In this document: piece by piece, positions 11,354-25,070 of the stretch
How the letters are laid out: the number at the start of each line of letters is the position of its first letter
Position numbering within the stretch: position 1 is the stretch's first letter
Source of the DNA: Larus michahellis
Taxonomy: Eukaryota > Chordata > Aves > Charadriiformes > Laridae
Direction of reading: 5' to 3'
Assembly: GCF_964199755.1 (NCBI RefSeq)
Contig: NC_133910.1
Span: 4,424,501-4,488,500 of the forward strand
DNA length: 64,000 nucleotides
Notes under the pieces: generated by a model
The model's input: only the letters and a program-made list of their open reading frames with translations
Told to the model about the DNA's origin: nothing
Database searches by the model: none
Translations under genes and position numbers: made by a program

Positions 11354-14300
11354 CATGGATTTTTGTAATTCTGCCTAAACCTCCCGCACTGGTGTGGAGG
11401 GGCAGGGAAAGGAGGGGATCCCGGCACGGTGCAGCCACCCTGCCCGGCTGCTGCTGTGGGGACACGGGTGATCGATGCTCCTGCTGCCATCGTGGACGGG
11501 AGGGAAAGAGCTGTCTGCTGGAGCGGGTGGAGAGGATCCGGTTTGGAGGCGGAGGCTGTAGGCATTGGTCTCCATCCAAGCCCGTGTCCAGTGTCAACCT
11601 TACAAGGCAGGGAGCGGAGCGGTGTTCAGGTCACCAAAGTGGCTTTGCCAGGGAGGAAAATAGGGAAGAACAAATGGATCCTCTTTGCCTTGGTGCAATT
11701 AGATCTGACAAACCATCTTAGCTGCTCCTCAGCAACAGGCAGGGACACACAGCCTTCAGTTCGGCTTCAGACAAAGCTCTCCCAAGTCTTGCTACAGTCT
11801 CCTGCTACTTTTTGCAAAGTTTTTGCACTTTTGTGCTGTGAAATCACTATGTATCTGCACCACATTAGCATGAAGCACCATGCACTGGACTTCTCAAAAC
11901 CTAGTTCGTCTAAAATTCTTAAAGGTGCTCATCCTGCTGCCAACAGGCCAGAGAAAACCCAACCAGCTCTGCAGGCTAATGCAGCAGAACCAGGAGGGAC
12001 TTGGGGAGGAGGTGAGTGCTCACTGGTGGCTGTACAGAAATAGTTGAGGGCAGGGGCCCAGGGTTGTCTCCAACGCAAGTCATCTTCAAGACCTAACTTG
12101 CCAAGGGCCTTCAGAAAGAAGCCATCCCCTTTCCAATCAGCCACAGGAGTTGAATGCAAAAGGCTGCAGAGCATCAAACCTCACTGCCCTTGTCCATTCT
12201 GGTCTCCCGCCAAGCGGGAGCATGGCTGCTGGGCACTTCCAGGGGGTCCCACTGGTAAGGTCTTCCCCAAGGAGCCCGTGGTGGCGTGTTTATGAGAAAA
12301 TATTTCCACCTTCCTTGCCATATTCCTGCTGTCTCCAGTCTGTTTTTGGAGTGTGCCCAGAGAGGGGAGAGCTGTGAGAGCTTCTCCACAGCAGAAAGTA
12401 AAAAGACTTGCACTAGAACAAACCTGGGTGAGGGGACTCCCCACTGTCGCCTTCCTCTAGCTGGGGTAAGAGGGAGGGTAGGGTCTGCCTGGACCCAGGA
12501 GCTCAGAGACAGCCCTTAGTGGTAAGAGGATCACAGAAAATGGGTTTGGAAATGCGGCTATCTTTTCTTAAGGCAGGTTCAATAAACCAATATATTCCCG
12601 AAGGAAGTTTGTAAATCCTGGTCTCAAAGCCTGCCCAGAGGAGACTCCACCCTGCCCAAACACTCAGCACAAACACGTCCCTCTTCTTACCACCAGGACA
12701 TTTTCTAATGCCCAGTTCATATCTCTTTCTTGTTACAGTTTAACCCTGTTACTCCCTGGCACATCCCGAGAAGATATGATGAACAGGACTGTGTGCCATG
12801 GGACAGGTTCTCACTTGGTATTAATTGGCAAAACTCCCAGGAAAAACAGCAAGAAAATATCCAGCGAGGAACCAGACCAGGGGAATCACACCATAAGAGT
12901 GATGGTCTGACATGCCGGAGGAATGAGAGCTGAAGTCATCTCCTCACATCCCTGTTGCTAGCAGCATGAAGTTAGGAGTGAACTGAGTTTGCACAGCTTG
13001 GCTTTATCTTCTGTTTTTCCCCAAAAGGCAGGAATATCTCTGAGTATGGGCTCCAGCGTTGTCCAAAATGCAGCTGGGCTGGTAGTTATCTGGCCCTAGA
13101 GCCTTTAATGAAAGACCCAGCCTTTGCTTGCCCGTTACTCACCCAAAGAAGGGTTGATTTTCAAATTCTGACAGCTGCTCTTTGTTAATTCAGTCCCTTT
13201 TCAGGTGGCCGATTCCCAGAGAAGTGCCCTACTAAATGCTTCCCTTGACCACAGTTTCCTCCTCCCTCTGTCCTCTTCCTTTTGATTTCTTCTACAGATC
13301 TATGGAGCTTCTCTTCCAGCCTCTCCACCTCCCATCCTTCCCCACTCCTGAACATGCCTTCCCTTGCGTGAGTCTGGCGGTCTGATTTCTATCGGTATTA
13401 ATGGCCTTGGGCTCCTTTTTCTCAGGCCTGGAACTTTGCTTTTACCAACAAAGTTTATCTTCATCAGAAATATTGACAGATAGGGAGATTCATCCAGACA
13501 TCTCTTATAATTGCTTTTTCCTTTTTGCTCAGTGGCAGGCAGTAGGTTTGTTGCTCAGCAAAATAGCACTGAGATCAATGGCAAAGCTATATTTTCATTT
13601 TTTATAACTAAAATATTATTGCTGCCAATTTATGAGCTGAGCTGAGTGTCGGGAGCGGAAGAAAGAGTTGCAGTGGCCCCCTGCTTTTCTTTGGCCACCT
13701 GAGTTGTTTCAAAGACACCTGCTGGTGTCAAATCGGTGGAGAAATAAGATAAAGTGTGACACCGGCTGAGAGGGATGTGCCCCACGCTGAGCTGTGAGGG
13801 TTGACTGGAGCATTGCAAATGACTGTGAAGAGGGAGGGAGGGATGGATAAAGGGCTCCAGGATTTATATAGTCCGGAATGCTTCAGTGTGGGTCTCCCTG
13901 TAGTGTTTGACTGGAAACTATGGGCAGGTTCCCGAAGCTGGAGGGTGCCTGGACCACGGGCGGTGGAGTGGTGGCAGCAGCGGTGGGTACGGCTGTGGCA
14001 GGTAGGGTGCTGCCCATCCTCCTCTGCCTGCGTGGCCAGCCCCCTTCTCCTAAAAGGAGAAATAGGTGATCATTCATCAAAATCTGATTTTCTGAGCCTC
14101 CGAAGAGCCAAAGAAGGGCTTATAGCTCCTTGGCTTGCTGTTTGCAGCCTCCCTCAGTCCCCAAAACTCCCCCTCTCTGCTGGGGCCGTGTCGTCGGCGC
14201 TGCTTCAGCTGCTCTGCTTGGCCTCTCATTCCTCTTCCCTTTTGCAGTCCTTCGAGCTGTGAGGGTCTCTCTTGTGTGCGCACCTTTGTTCTGGGGGATG

Positions 14301-17300
14301 TGCCAGGGAGGAAAAGCTGCCGTTGTTCAATTCCTTTGTGCCATAAAGAAACTCTGAAGGAAAAGGCTTTAATGTGATTTTCAGATAAAAGCAACTCGAT
14401 CAATGCAATATAATTCCATCCCAAGGAACAATCACAATGTTCACTTCTGCTCCTTTCTTTGCCACGGAAGGTGTCTGTTTGTCTAGAGAGCCCTACATGG
14501 ACACATGAGTGAAAAACCACATTGTTTGTAACTTTATCCCCATGCATACTGTTTTTCTGCCTGGATATTATCAGGCGACTGTCGAAAGCCAGCAGGGTTT
14601 GCATTGCTGGTTACTACAAAGTTTCCTTTTCTGGTTTCTTTTTCACCTACGCGGCGGGGGTTTCTTTGAGACGGTGTCTGAGGATGGTGTGCCCCCACCT
14701 TGGGCTGCGCCCTGGGTCAAAGGGACTCTGTGCTCTGTCACCTGCCTGCAGGCAAGTGGCACCAACCAGCTGTGACAAACAGAGAGGGCACTGAGCAACA
14801 CCCTTACCGTTAACATTCCAAACATTTCATAGCTCAGCTGGAGAGCCTTTGCCTTAAAACGCCTGACCTGTGATTTAGCTGCGGGGATGGTTTTACTCAG
14901 CCTTTTCCTAGCAGTTTGCTCTTGCTTGCAACTCCTCCCGGTGCAGACCAAAAGTGCAGAAACATCCAGCCTGTCCTGCAGGGCTGAGGAAGTAATTTCG
15001 CATATGGTAAGATGACTTAATTTAATTTTCCTTAGTCTGCAGAGCATCCGGCTCCCTCAGCTTTGTCTTAGCCCTAGAGCTGATGGATGACCAAGTTGCA
15101 CCTCCTGCTGTACCTCTCCCTCTGTAACTACTCCTGTCCCTTTGCCGTGGGTAACGGTGAGGGCACCACATGTCCCACACTTCAATCACACGTTGGACCA
15201 CTGTCGTAAAACTCAGATCGATCCTGACTGGACTAACCCACTCCTCGACTGCAGAGTCTTTCAGGCTGCGTTATTCTTCCTCCTCCAAGCCCCCAGCAGC
15301 ACGCAGAGACAATTTACGATAAGGATGGCCGTGGCTCGGCTTCACCTCTCCCCCCTCTTTGTGGCGTTGCTGAGTTTGCCAGGTCTCTGCTCTGCAGCCA
15401 GGTTCCCCTTTCCGTGCCAACTGCCCGGCGGATGCATTCGGGAAGTGAGCAGTTCTGCTTCGGAGGTTTTGCAACTCTGACTCCTTACAGCTGTTTCAGT
15501 TACTTCTCGTCTTTCCTTCCTGCAGACTGGGACAAGGTACAGCTGCTGAGAGAGCACTGGCCACAAGCGTGGCTGGCACCCATCCTTGTCCGTAAGACTT
15601 AATTCGCATTACAGCTCTTGTCCGCAAATCATTCCTGGCCCTGGGCTGCAGGAAATTTCTTTGGCAGGACGTACAAGGGAGCGCTCCCTTCAGCAAACGG
15701 TTGACATGAAGTTGTAGACATTGCTAAAAGGTGTCCTTATTTTGATACAAACATTTAGCAAAATCAAAACGAAGTCTTGAAGCTCTTTGGAGCTGCTGCA
15801 TTTTCGGTGTCAGGGAATGGGAGCTTAGAACGAGTTCCCCCCTTCCCACTCTGAATCCCAGTATCAATTAACCAAACTCCAGTCTTTCTCCTATAATTAC
15901 TCCAGAGCTGAGGACGCAGCAAGCGGTACCTGGGACTCTATAAGCCATGCCATATGTTTGTGATAACAGGCTCTAGTACCTGCCACGCTCCCCCAGACTG
16001 CCGTCCCTGGCCAACCCCTCAGGACCCAAGGCCCTGTCTGGTGTTTCTCCCATCCAGCAGTTTCCAGCCGCTCCTGGTGTGATGTTCTTGCCGTTACCGC
16101 AAAGAGTAACGTGGCGTGAATACGTGACTCATGCCTCGGCACTGTGAAACAGCCAGCTTGGCTGTGCAGGGAGCGTGGACCTGCTTGGGAGGACACCTTG
16201 TCCTCCAGGAGTGGTCCTAGTGCCGCCAGGTGGCCCTCTGTTTGTCGGGAGCAGGCTGCTGCAGCAAAGGGTAAGTTGGAAACAGTGTGTTGTGGATTTT
16301 CACAGGAGACATAAAGGAGTTAAGCATCCAGCTTCCCTGGCACTTTTAAAATTTTATTCTGAAAACACCGTGGGTTTTTGTCTTTTTTTGTTGGTTTTTT
16401 TTTTCATTCCTTAGACTGCTGCAGCATGTTGGAGTCTTGGCCTTAAAAAGCCAGGAAAACTTTTGCAATGGGAGCTCTCCCTCTGTCTTCAGCACTAGAA
16501 AAGGAGAAAACGTGACATGCAACTCTTGTTTGGTTTGTTCTGATCTCCTGGAAAATGTTGCAATTGAGTTCATCTAAGCAGGGGATATCGTTTCCAGCAG
16601 TCGTGGCTTTACACTCCTCAATTTACTTGAAACTCTGGAGACATTTGTGACCAAATGGTGGGAGAAGTGCTTCAGAGGGCTAAGAACAGTGGAAATATCG
16701 GAGGTGATGTTGACATCTCAGGCAGAAGTATGTAAACATGGCTGAATAATGCCTCGTGAGGTCCAGACCAAAGTTAACTGATTGGGATTCAGAAGAAGGG
16801 GATGAAAGCATCGCCTTGTAAGCGTTGAAAGGGGCCTGAGCCCCTCATTGCGTGTCATGCCAATGCTGCTGCCAATGCCTCTTGGGGATGCCTGTGACAA
16901 GGTCACTGCCGCTGTCGTGGTGCTTCCCCAGAGCCTGGGAGGTGATGGAGCACCTCCTGGCATGCACACTGCCCCTCCTGCCTGAACAGATCTGGGAAAT
17001 TCATCCCCTTGTCGATCCATGGACCAGGTCTAATATCAGTTATTTGACAAGTCTTGGTGTCAGTTAGATGCACTCGAGTTTTCCCAGGCTGAGGTGACTT
17101 GCTAACACGGCTGTGGCTGCCTGGGGTTGCTGCAAAAAAAACCCACAACACACCTGGAAACTTCAGGACGCTTCTGAATCTTTCGATCTGACACTTCCAA
17201 GCCAAGGCAAGGTGGCGTCTCCAATCTGGGAATGAATCACACCAAAGGTTGCGGACCTCCTCGTGTTTCCATCCCCATGAAGAAGGTGGCAGCCGCCTGC

Positions 17301-20300
17301 TGCTGGCAAGTCAGCATTGTGCCAGGCAATAGCAATTTGTCCTCATCTTACCCCAGGGTGTGCTGTGAGCTGGATACTAGCCTGGGAACCCTTTTTTTCT
17401 CCTTGAGGGAGAAAGGACTGTGGCCAACCCTGCATCTTCTGGCATGTCTCCTCCCAGACGGCAGGCACTTAGCACAAACCCAGAACATGCACGGCTGCAG
17501 GCAAACATCATGGTCTGTCTTCCTCCTTCAGCTTGGATTAAAGGTTAAGAACCAGATGGGTTGTTTTGTAATCTTGTTACAGTAATGACCCCATTACAAG
17601 AATTATCACTTCTATCTTACTGTGCTTCCTCCTTTCCTAAGATTCTTCAGGGAAACCTCTGTTGTGTCCAGCTGCTCTGTCTGGGACATGTAAAATTGCA
17701 GCTTTTATTACTCAGAGATGTTGCAGCAGCTGGATGCCTGTTAAAGTCTTCCTACCTCAGCTCCAAAACCAGCCTATGGCTAGAAGGATTAACAGGAGAG
17801 CAGATAAGATCATGCCATGACCTAGTTCTGTGTCACAAATTCCCATCTGTCCAACTTTGCTTTGCTCTGTGGTCAGCATGGAGAGATCACCTTCCTGTGT
17901 CAGGAGCACAACTGCATCTCCCAGGATTGTGTTTCCCTCAGGGCTGTTTATGAGAAACCTGAGGCGTCTTTGACCAATGGCTTATGCAAACATTCTTCTA
18001 CTGATTATTAATTCAAAAGGCCAGATGTGACACAATTATTTTGAGTGAAGGGGAAAGAAAACTGGTGACTTTTATTGGGAAGTGCTGATTCATTGAATGT
18101 TTACTGGAAGCTCTTTGATGGCATTTCCTTCAAGGATGACATGGTTCATTCATTCCTTCATTCACCGGTCTGGTGGACAGCTCAGGAGCCTGGGCTTTGC
18201 CCACTGTAGAGGGCACATTTGATGTTTTGGCATACATCCGTGGGAAGGGACCAGCTCATGTCCTGCTGCCTGGGAAGTCCAGAGACCAGCAGGTGTGCAG
18301 CCACGGTGCCTGCAAACCCTGGCTTCACAGGCTCATGTGTAGCATTGGATCATATTGGTGATGCAAGCTGTTGTCACATATCCAACGTCGGTGCAGACAT
18401 CAGTACCTAGAGGGATATTGTGTTGAGGATTAAGGCACTAAATGAGTCTGAAAAGCTCGTTCTTGCTGAGAGATCTGCATAAGTCACTTGGGGACCCACA
18501 ACATTAGAGGTGTCCTTGATCTCCCCTGTTCTTTTCCTGTAGTATATTGGTCTTTTGCACCAAAGATGTGGTGCTTGTTCTGTGGAGATACTTGTGCAAT
18601 CATGGCAAAGGGGGCAGGAGAGGCTGGCTGTGGTTGAGGGGGGCCACACGCAGCTGGGTATTCCCATCCCACACAGAAATCTGGGGTCCTTGGATGGATC
18701 CATCCCAAAGGATGGAAAGAGGTTATTCCAGAGAGAGGGAGCGTGGCTGTGGCCCAGCACCGCGTTGTCTGCAATCATTGTGGTTTGGAAGACGCTGATT
18801 TTGCATCCTCTCAGCGCTTTCATATCTCTACATCACCTTTGATAATGGACCCTGATTTGACATGGCAACAAACAGAGGCTGAGGCCCCGACAAATACAGT
18901 TTCTCCATGGCAGAAGGAGCAAAACATACAATTTCTGACTTATCACTTCAGAGAATATCACTTCAGTGTATTATATATCATGTGAAAATAATTGTAATGG
19001 CACACTAGAAGGCCTCCTCATTTTAGATATATCACTTGCCTTTAGATTTTCCTCTGTTTTTCCTGTTTGAGAAGCTCCAAATATTTGTCTCTGCATATTC
19101 TCTTTATCACTCATTGCTTTGGGCATGCTTATGTGGTTCCCACCCTCCTTCCTTAAACAAGTCTGGCTTTTTTACTGACGGGCAAGAACCAAAAATTTTC
19201 CATGAGCTTTCTCCTGCAAGCTCAGCCCTGGGGATCTATGTCAGTGCTTGATTTGAAAGAAGCACGGAAATTATGCCACGGGGTATGGAAGTGCCTGGGG
19301 CAAGGAAAGGGGCAAGGCAGCTTTTTGATTACAACATAGCCAGCGCTCTTGCTGATGTGGGCTTCTCTGTTCACCCTTTGCAACTCCCTTTCCTCTCTGG
19401 ACCTGCCTCCCCCTATGTCCCTCTGGGGAAAGCATTTCTGGGAAGGTGGACCTGGCTTCCTCTTGGCCCAAAGGCACATCTCCCTCCTTCCTTCCTACAT
19501 CTCCCCTCTGATGGGGAAGAGCCCCTGGGCTTCATCTGACGTGGGGATTCCCGGTGCTGCTGATCTCATGTCTGAATTCCTCCCAGAAGCTGTTTACAAA
19601 GGGGACCCCAAGGAAGGATCTGTAAAACTTTTCATTGACATCTGTTGGCATTTGTAAAATATTTAGAGAACAGTAACTGAGTGGAGCTCCGCTTTCTTTT
19701 TACTACAAGAATGAAACAGGAACAGCTGTCTTAGTGACAAAAGACACGTGCTTGGTTATTTGGTGCTTTTTTTTTATTTAATTACAGAAAAGTTCCCTAA
19801 GGAGTACAAGAAATGTGGTTTTCCACCTTTATGCCAAAGCAGAACTGACCTCGAGCCCATAACCAGCACAGGGAGGAACAGCCACGAGGCAATGCCCCAA
19901 GGAATCCAGTCCATGAGCCAGTGGTCCTCTGCCTGCTCCATCCCGGGGTGGGTGTTGGATTCCTTTTGAGTGAATTTCACTCACCACATGCAGAATTTTC
20001 CTAGTTTCTGTTAAAGGAAACCCACTGGCTCCACACAAATTTCCACAGAAGAAAAAGCACATTTCTTTGACGTTCTCTAGCAGGATGGAATGAACAGTCG
20101 CAAGATTTAGAAGTAGCAAAAGTTGAACAAAGATAACAATTCTAAATCAGCACTTAATCCATTGGATTTTCAAAGTCCAATAACTTTTTAAGAGAGTATA
20201 GAATTGCTTTACTTCTTCCATCTGCCATTGGAAATCTTCACCCCCTTTAAAATCCCAGTGCAGGTCTTTAATAATGTTGGAACATTTAAGGCTGTAACAT

Positions 20301-23300
20301 ACAATGCTGTACACTTCAATTGCTCATTTGTTATAGTCCGCCATTATATTATTGTTGGATATTTTAAATCTATGCAATTGTAATGAATAACTTTATGAAT
20401 TTGGCACTGAATTTAAATGAAATGTGTGCCACAGAGTATCTGATGTTAGACCCAAAGGCATGTATAGGGTAGAAATCCTCTGCTCCCATAAACTGACATC
20501 CTTTTTAGGATATGTGAAAACCCCCTGTGACTGGTGATAGAGTTAACATCAAAGAAAACACAAAACCTTTCAGATTGGGATTGGAAAACTGCACGTCTTC
20601 TGAGACACCCTCACCCTAAAACGTGGCAGACTCACGCAATGCTGCAGAGCTCTGCTAGATTCGGGGAGTCAAGCAAATGACGGGACCTCGGGACAGCAAG
20701 ATTAGATGGAAATCCTGGTGAGATCATATATACTGCTGAACTGTAGACTTATGCTCTAAAAGAAAAGTCTTTATTACTTCCGAATGGTCAGCTTTATTCA
20801 GTGTGTTCTGGAGTAGGACAGAAGCATTCTTCCTCGCTGAGTAGGAACGTATTCAAGTTGATCAAAAGTTTCTTCTACCCTTCTCTCTCCCTTCTCTAAG
20901 TTTCAGTAAAGAGCTTCAAGTCGCTGCAGGTATAATAAAAAGTAAATCCTTTGCTTCAGTGTTGGCAGAAATTTCATTATACACAGCTTTCTGTAATTTC
21001 ATCTGGAAGTGATTCAAGCTCTTGCCTCATGCGTAACAGCGGTAATGCAAGAGCCAGACCAAGCGAAGGGAAACTCCTTCCTTAATGTGAGTGAACACGA
21101 GGGTTGAGTAGACACAAACTTGTTTTGAGACGTTCTTGCTTCTACCATGTAGGTATTTTTAAATTACCACCTCTCTTGGAAATGAAAAATGGCACTAGCA
21201 AGAGCTTGCTTTATGTTAGATCTTGATATAGGTTATGGCTGTGAGCAAAACTTGCCTGTGGGTCCCTGACCTGGACCCCTATTGCTGGTCTTTGTGCCTT
21301 TGACTCCCTTTCACAGGTGAATCATTGACAGCGCTTCATTGAGAATGGCATTCAACTTTATATTCTCACCTCAACTTCATGTTTGTAGATGTTCTGGATC
21401 TAATTTCAACTGTGATGTTGCTTTTACTTGGCCCCTGATGGAAATGTCCGACGTGTTTTGCTTCAGTGCAGTTGACCTGGAGGCTTGTAAGGGCATTTAG
21501 CTTGCTGTAAGAGGCTGTTGGGAATATCTAGCTTGTGGAAGCCTGGGATATAAGTTGCTGAGCAAAGGTAAGTCCATCTGCCCATCCAGCCTTATTTTTT
21601 GAACAGGACACACATAGCTGTGTGATATTTGGGTTCAGACTTGGTTTAGATCTCAGTTCCTGGTCTAATTCTGCTCAGGTGAGCGTTTTTAGCAATCAGG
21701 TGTTTACGGTCAAGCAGGTCAATGCTCTACTGAAACACTATTTCATTCTCTTATCCCTCCCTTTCATTTGACTATGGTTTCTTTTCTTATGGAGAAAACC
21801 AAGTCTTGCTAGGATGCAAGTAAAACAGCAATTTTGCATCTGGAAAAAGAAAATAGGTGGTGAAGCTATGCTACGCCCTTTTCATTGTAAATGCGCTATT
21901 TTTTAAATAACTTTTGGCCTGACCTGTCCTGTCTTTGAGAAGCGTGGAGTGCAGCTCCACGTCAAGCACCAGGACAGTGCCGTTGCTTCAGCTGTGGGGT
22001 TTCGCCACTGCCCTCCTTGTAAGTGCATATCCAAAATGGACAGACAGGCCAGAAAAAGATTTTATTTAATAGGTTAGTTCTCAGAAAGGAGATTTTGTGC
22101 TAAAAACTGAATGTCAGTTCAACCAGTGACCTGATTTTGTTCTTTATTCTGTTTCTGATTTTAGCATTCTTACTCTTAAATGCTGAATAATACTGCTAAA
22201 CTCCAGGGAATTCGAACACAAATGAGATTTTCTATTAAAGAAAATCAAGGCAAAATAAATTTGTTTTGCTGTGTCCCGATAAGCTGTGCTGATTGGAGTG
22301 GGGTGAGGCTCGCGCTAAATTACAGCCAGCTGTTTTCTGCCTCCGCAGGCTACTTGATTTGGCCAAAACTGGAGAGGTCAAAGTCATGTTAGCTTAAAAT
22401 CATGAGTCTGCTCACCTGGAGGCTGATGAGTATAGGCTTGAAAAGGACTACTAGGAAGATGACTCAAGCTATGTCAAGAGTTTCCTCTTTTTGATGAGAT
22501 GGGAGAGGTGCCAATAACTCTGCAATCGGTCGTACTATTTCTGAGGAATGCTTAATCCCTATGTGGGATGCTCTTTGCAACAGGAAGGGAGAGGCTATGT
22601 AGTCTATTGACTGCAAATAACGTACTGTTGAATAGGGAATGTTTCATTTTAAGGCTTCTGTGTGTAATTTGCCTGAAATAGTTTATACTGTTGAGGAAAC
22701 AGGATGGCCCACAGGGCAAGGTGTGCTTGCTGCTACCTACACAGTAGTATTTATAGCGGAGTCATTTAAATAAGCAATGCATAAATGACACTATTTTTTC
22801 CTTTCTCTCCGAAGCAGGTAAGCGTGTCTCTGAAATCACGTACGCTGGTTCTGCTGAAGAATACTCAGCAGCTGGCAGTGCAAGCTGGTCACTTTGGAGA
22901 CAGGTGAGACCTTTGAATCAAAAGAGAAAGCGATTGATTTTCCTGGCATTTAAATTGGAAATTGCATTAGGTTTCTTAGCAATTAGAACATTGGGTCACC
23001 TACTCCATGCAGTTTTAACAGAACACTTGAGGGAAAACCACTCTCTTCCTGGAACTGATGGAGGACAAATTGGGCATCATCCATCACTTTGGTCTCTGAC
23101 CAAAGATAAGAACAACCTCTGCTGGTTGCTTGATAGCATCTATGAGAAATGAAAGGCAATTTGCTATCTAAGAAGGATTTTCTCATTGTGCCACAGAAGA
23201 CCACAGCTTTTTTGGTTAGCTTTCTCAGGCAGCCTGAGCTCCACAGCCAGAAGATTCAATTCTGTCCAACATCCCTAAGGATCAGATTGGACCGACCAAG

Positions 23301-24662
23301 TGCTACTTAGTTCCTTGAAAATATTGTTCTGTGCCTGGCGGGGAGCCACTTGGTAGAAATGGAATGACAACAGGCTTTGGGGGCTGTCATACCCCTGTGC
23401 ATTCAGGGGTCCTGTCTGGGGGACAGGAGAGTGGGTGGTTCTGGCTCTGGCATCCTTCAGTAGCCCCAGTCAAAGACACAAACGCTATGATGTTAAGAGG
23501 CACTTCATGCCGCCTTGGTAGGCTCAGTTTTGTTCTGGGAAGATTTTGAACTAGCAGTTGGCATCCAAAAGAGACAATAGGGAGCGAGCCCTCTCTTTGT
23601 TCCCTTTAGACCTAAACCACAGCCAGCATCCTCCTGTTTACTCCTCAGCGCTGTCAGTGTGATAGCAGGTTTGCGTCACTCATTTATTAGAGTGTTACGA
23701 ACTGGTCTGGAAGGGCTGTTGGAGAGTTGTTTTGGCATCTACTTGAAAAGAAAACATTTGTGTTTGTTTTCTATGCTCCTGAGGGAATGATTGGCTTTAT
23801 GGGTTGTCAAGTTTCCATGTGTACTTGTGGTTTCCTTATTTCCTGGCTCTTCACTGTAGGCCAAAGCTGCTCGTATTTTGCGACATGTCTGAAGCAATAA
23901 AGCTTTCTGAAACTGGTCAAAGCTGCTCACCCTCACCCTCAGATCTTCTTGGGAGGCTTTTGCACTGCTTTTTCATGATGAGCATCAGCTTTAGGAAGCA
24001 TGGTTCACTGCTGAGGATGGTGGAGTTCAGGACCAGCTACAGAAAGGCAGCACAAGGGATATTCTAAAGGTTAAAGAACTGTAAAGTGGCACTGGAAACT
24101 AAACCTGCAAGTCACGAGTCCTCACTGCTAATCCAGTTTTGGCATGAGTGAATTCTGTGACCATCTGCTTTGCTTCTGGTTTGGTTGTTTCTTACCTTTT
24201 TGACTTGTTAGGCTGTGAACAAGTCAGTAGTGATTAGTGAAGGAGCTCACCAGGCCCCGTATATGTGGCTGAAAGTAAGCAAGGGGCTGGATGTTTGGCT
24301 GCTTAAAACCAGATGTCTCAAGAGGTGCCATAGATTTGGTGTGTAGCACTGGCGAAATCTTAAGTCATGGGCTGGTTTTCCAAGGTCTTCAGGGTAATCA
24401 TCTCTCTGGGTTTTGTTGTAGCATTTAACTCAATGGAAACCTGCAAGAACTGCTGTAAATAATAAAAATAACACCAGTTCTCCGTTGCTGCACCCAGTTA
24501 AAGCATGTGCTCAGTCTCCAGTGACTCACCCCAAGGGGGAGCAGGCAGGTCCCTCAGCCCTCCTTAGGGCTCTGTGGGGCAGGGGACAGGTCTGTATTCC
24601 TCTGGCCGTGCCTTGAGACGCACTGCCAGGGCAACATCCCCGTCAGCTCTCCTCTGGCTCTC
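11354..24662. other. Noncoding interval of about 13 kb
   Basis: No gene or named repeat. The part from about 20.1 to 22.2 kb is AT-rich and has no frame of 60 codons. Frames elsewhere are short and overlap on both strands. Confidence 0.6.
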
Positions 24663-25070
24663 TGTCCTGGTTTGTGTGACACAGGACTAATTTCTCTTCT
24701 AATGCTCGGGAGAACTGCACTTTTAGAAGACTCCAGTGTCTGAATTTGTGAAAATATTTACTTTATAGCCAGATATGGGATGAGGGTTTCAAGGTCTCAG
24801 TGTTTTGGAGCTCACCAGGTGCGGGGATGAGGAGGAATGAGACCCGAGCACTTGACCCAAGCTGTCAACAGGATTATTTCATACCATGAACATCACATTT
24901 AATATAAATTAGAAAGTTTAGTGAGGAGTTCTCTCTGTCTCTCTCCCTTGATGGCTGTGATCCGGAGAACTTCTTGCCCCAGTGCCTTCCCAAGTGGAGA
25001 AGGGTCATGGGATGACAGAATAATTGTCTAAACGGCAATAAATTGTTGTGGGTTCCTCAAAATGATAACA
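24663..25070 (+). mobile_element. Solo LTR fragment related to the one at 7.3 kb
   Basis: It begins TGTCCTGGTTTGTGTGACAC and ends GGTTCCTCAAAATGATAACA. It is colinear with 7291-7606 and then jumps to the equivalent of about 8020-8100, so roughly 410 bp present in the other copy are missing. No obvious target-site duplication or viral gene remnant is present beside it. Confidence 0.7.
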
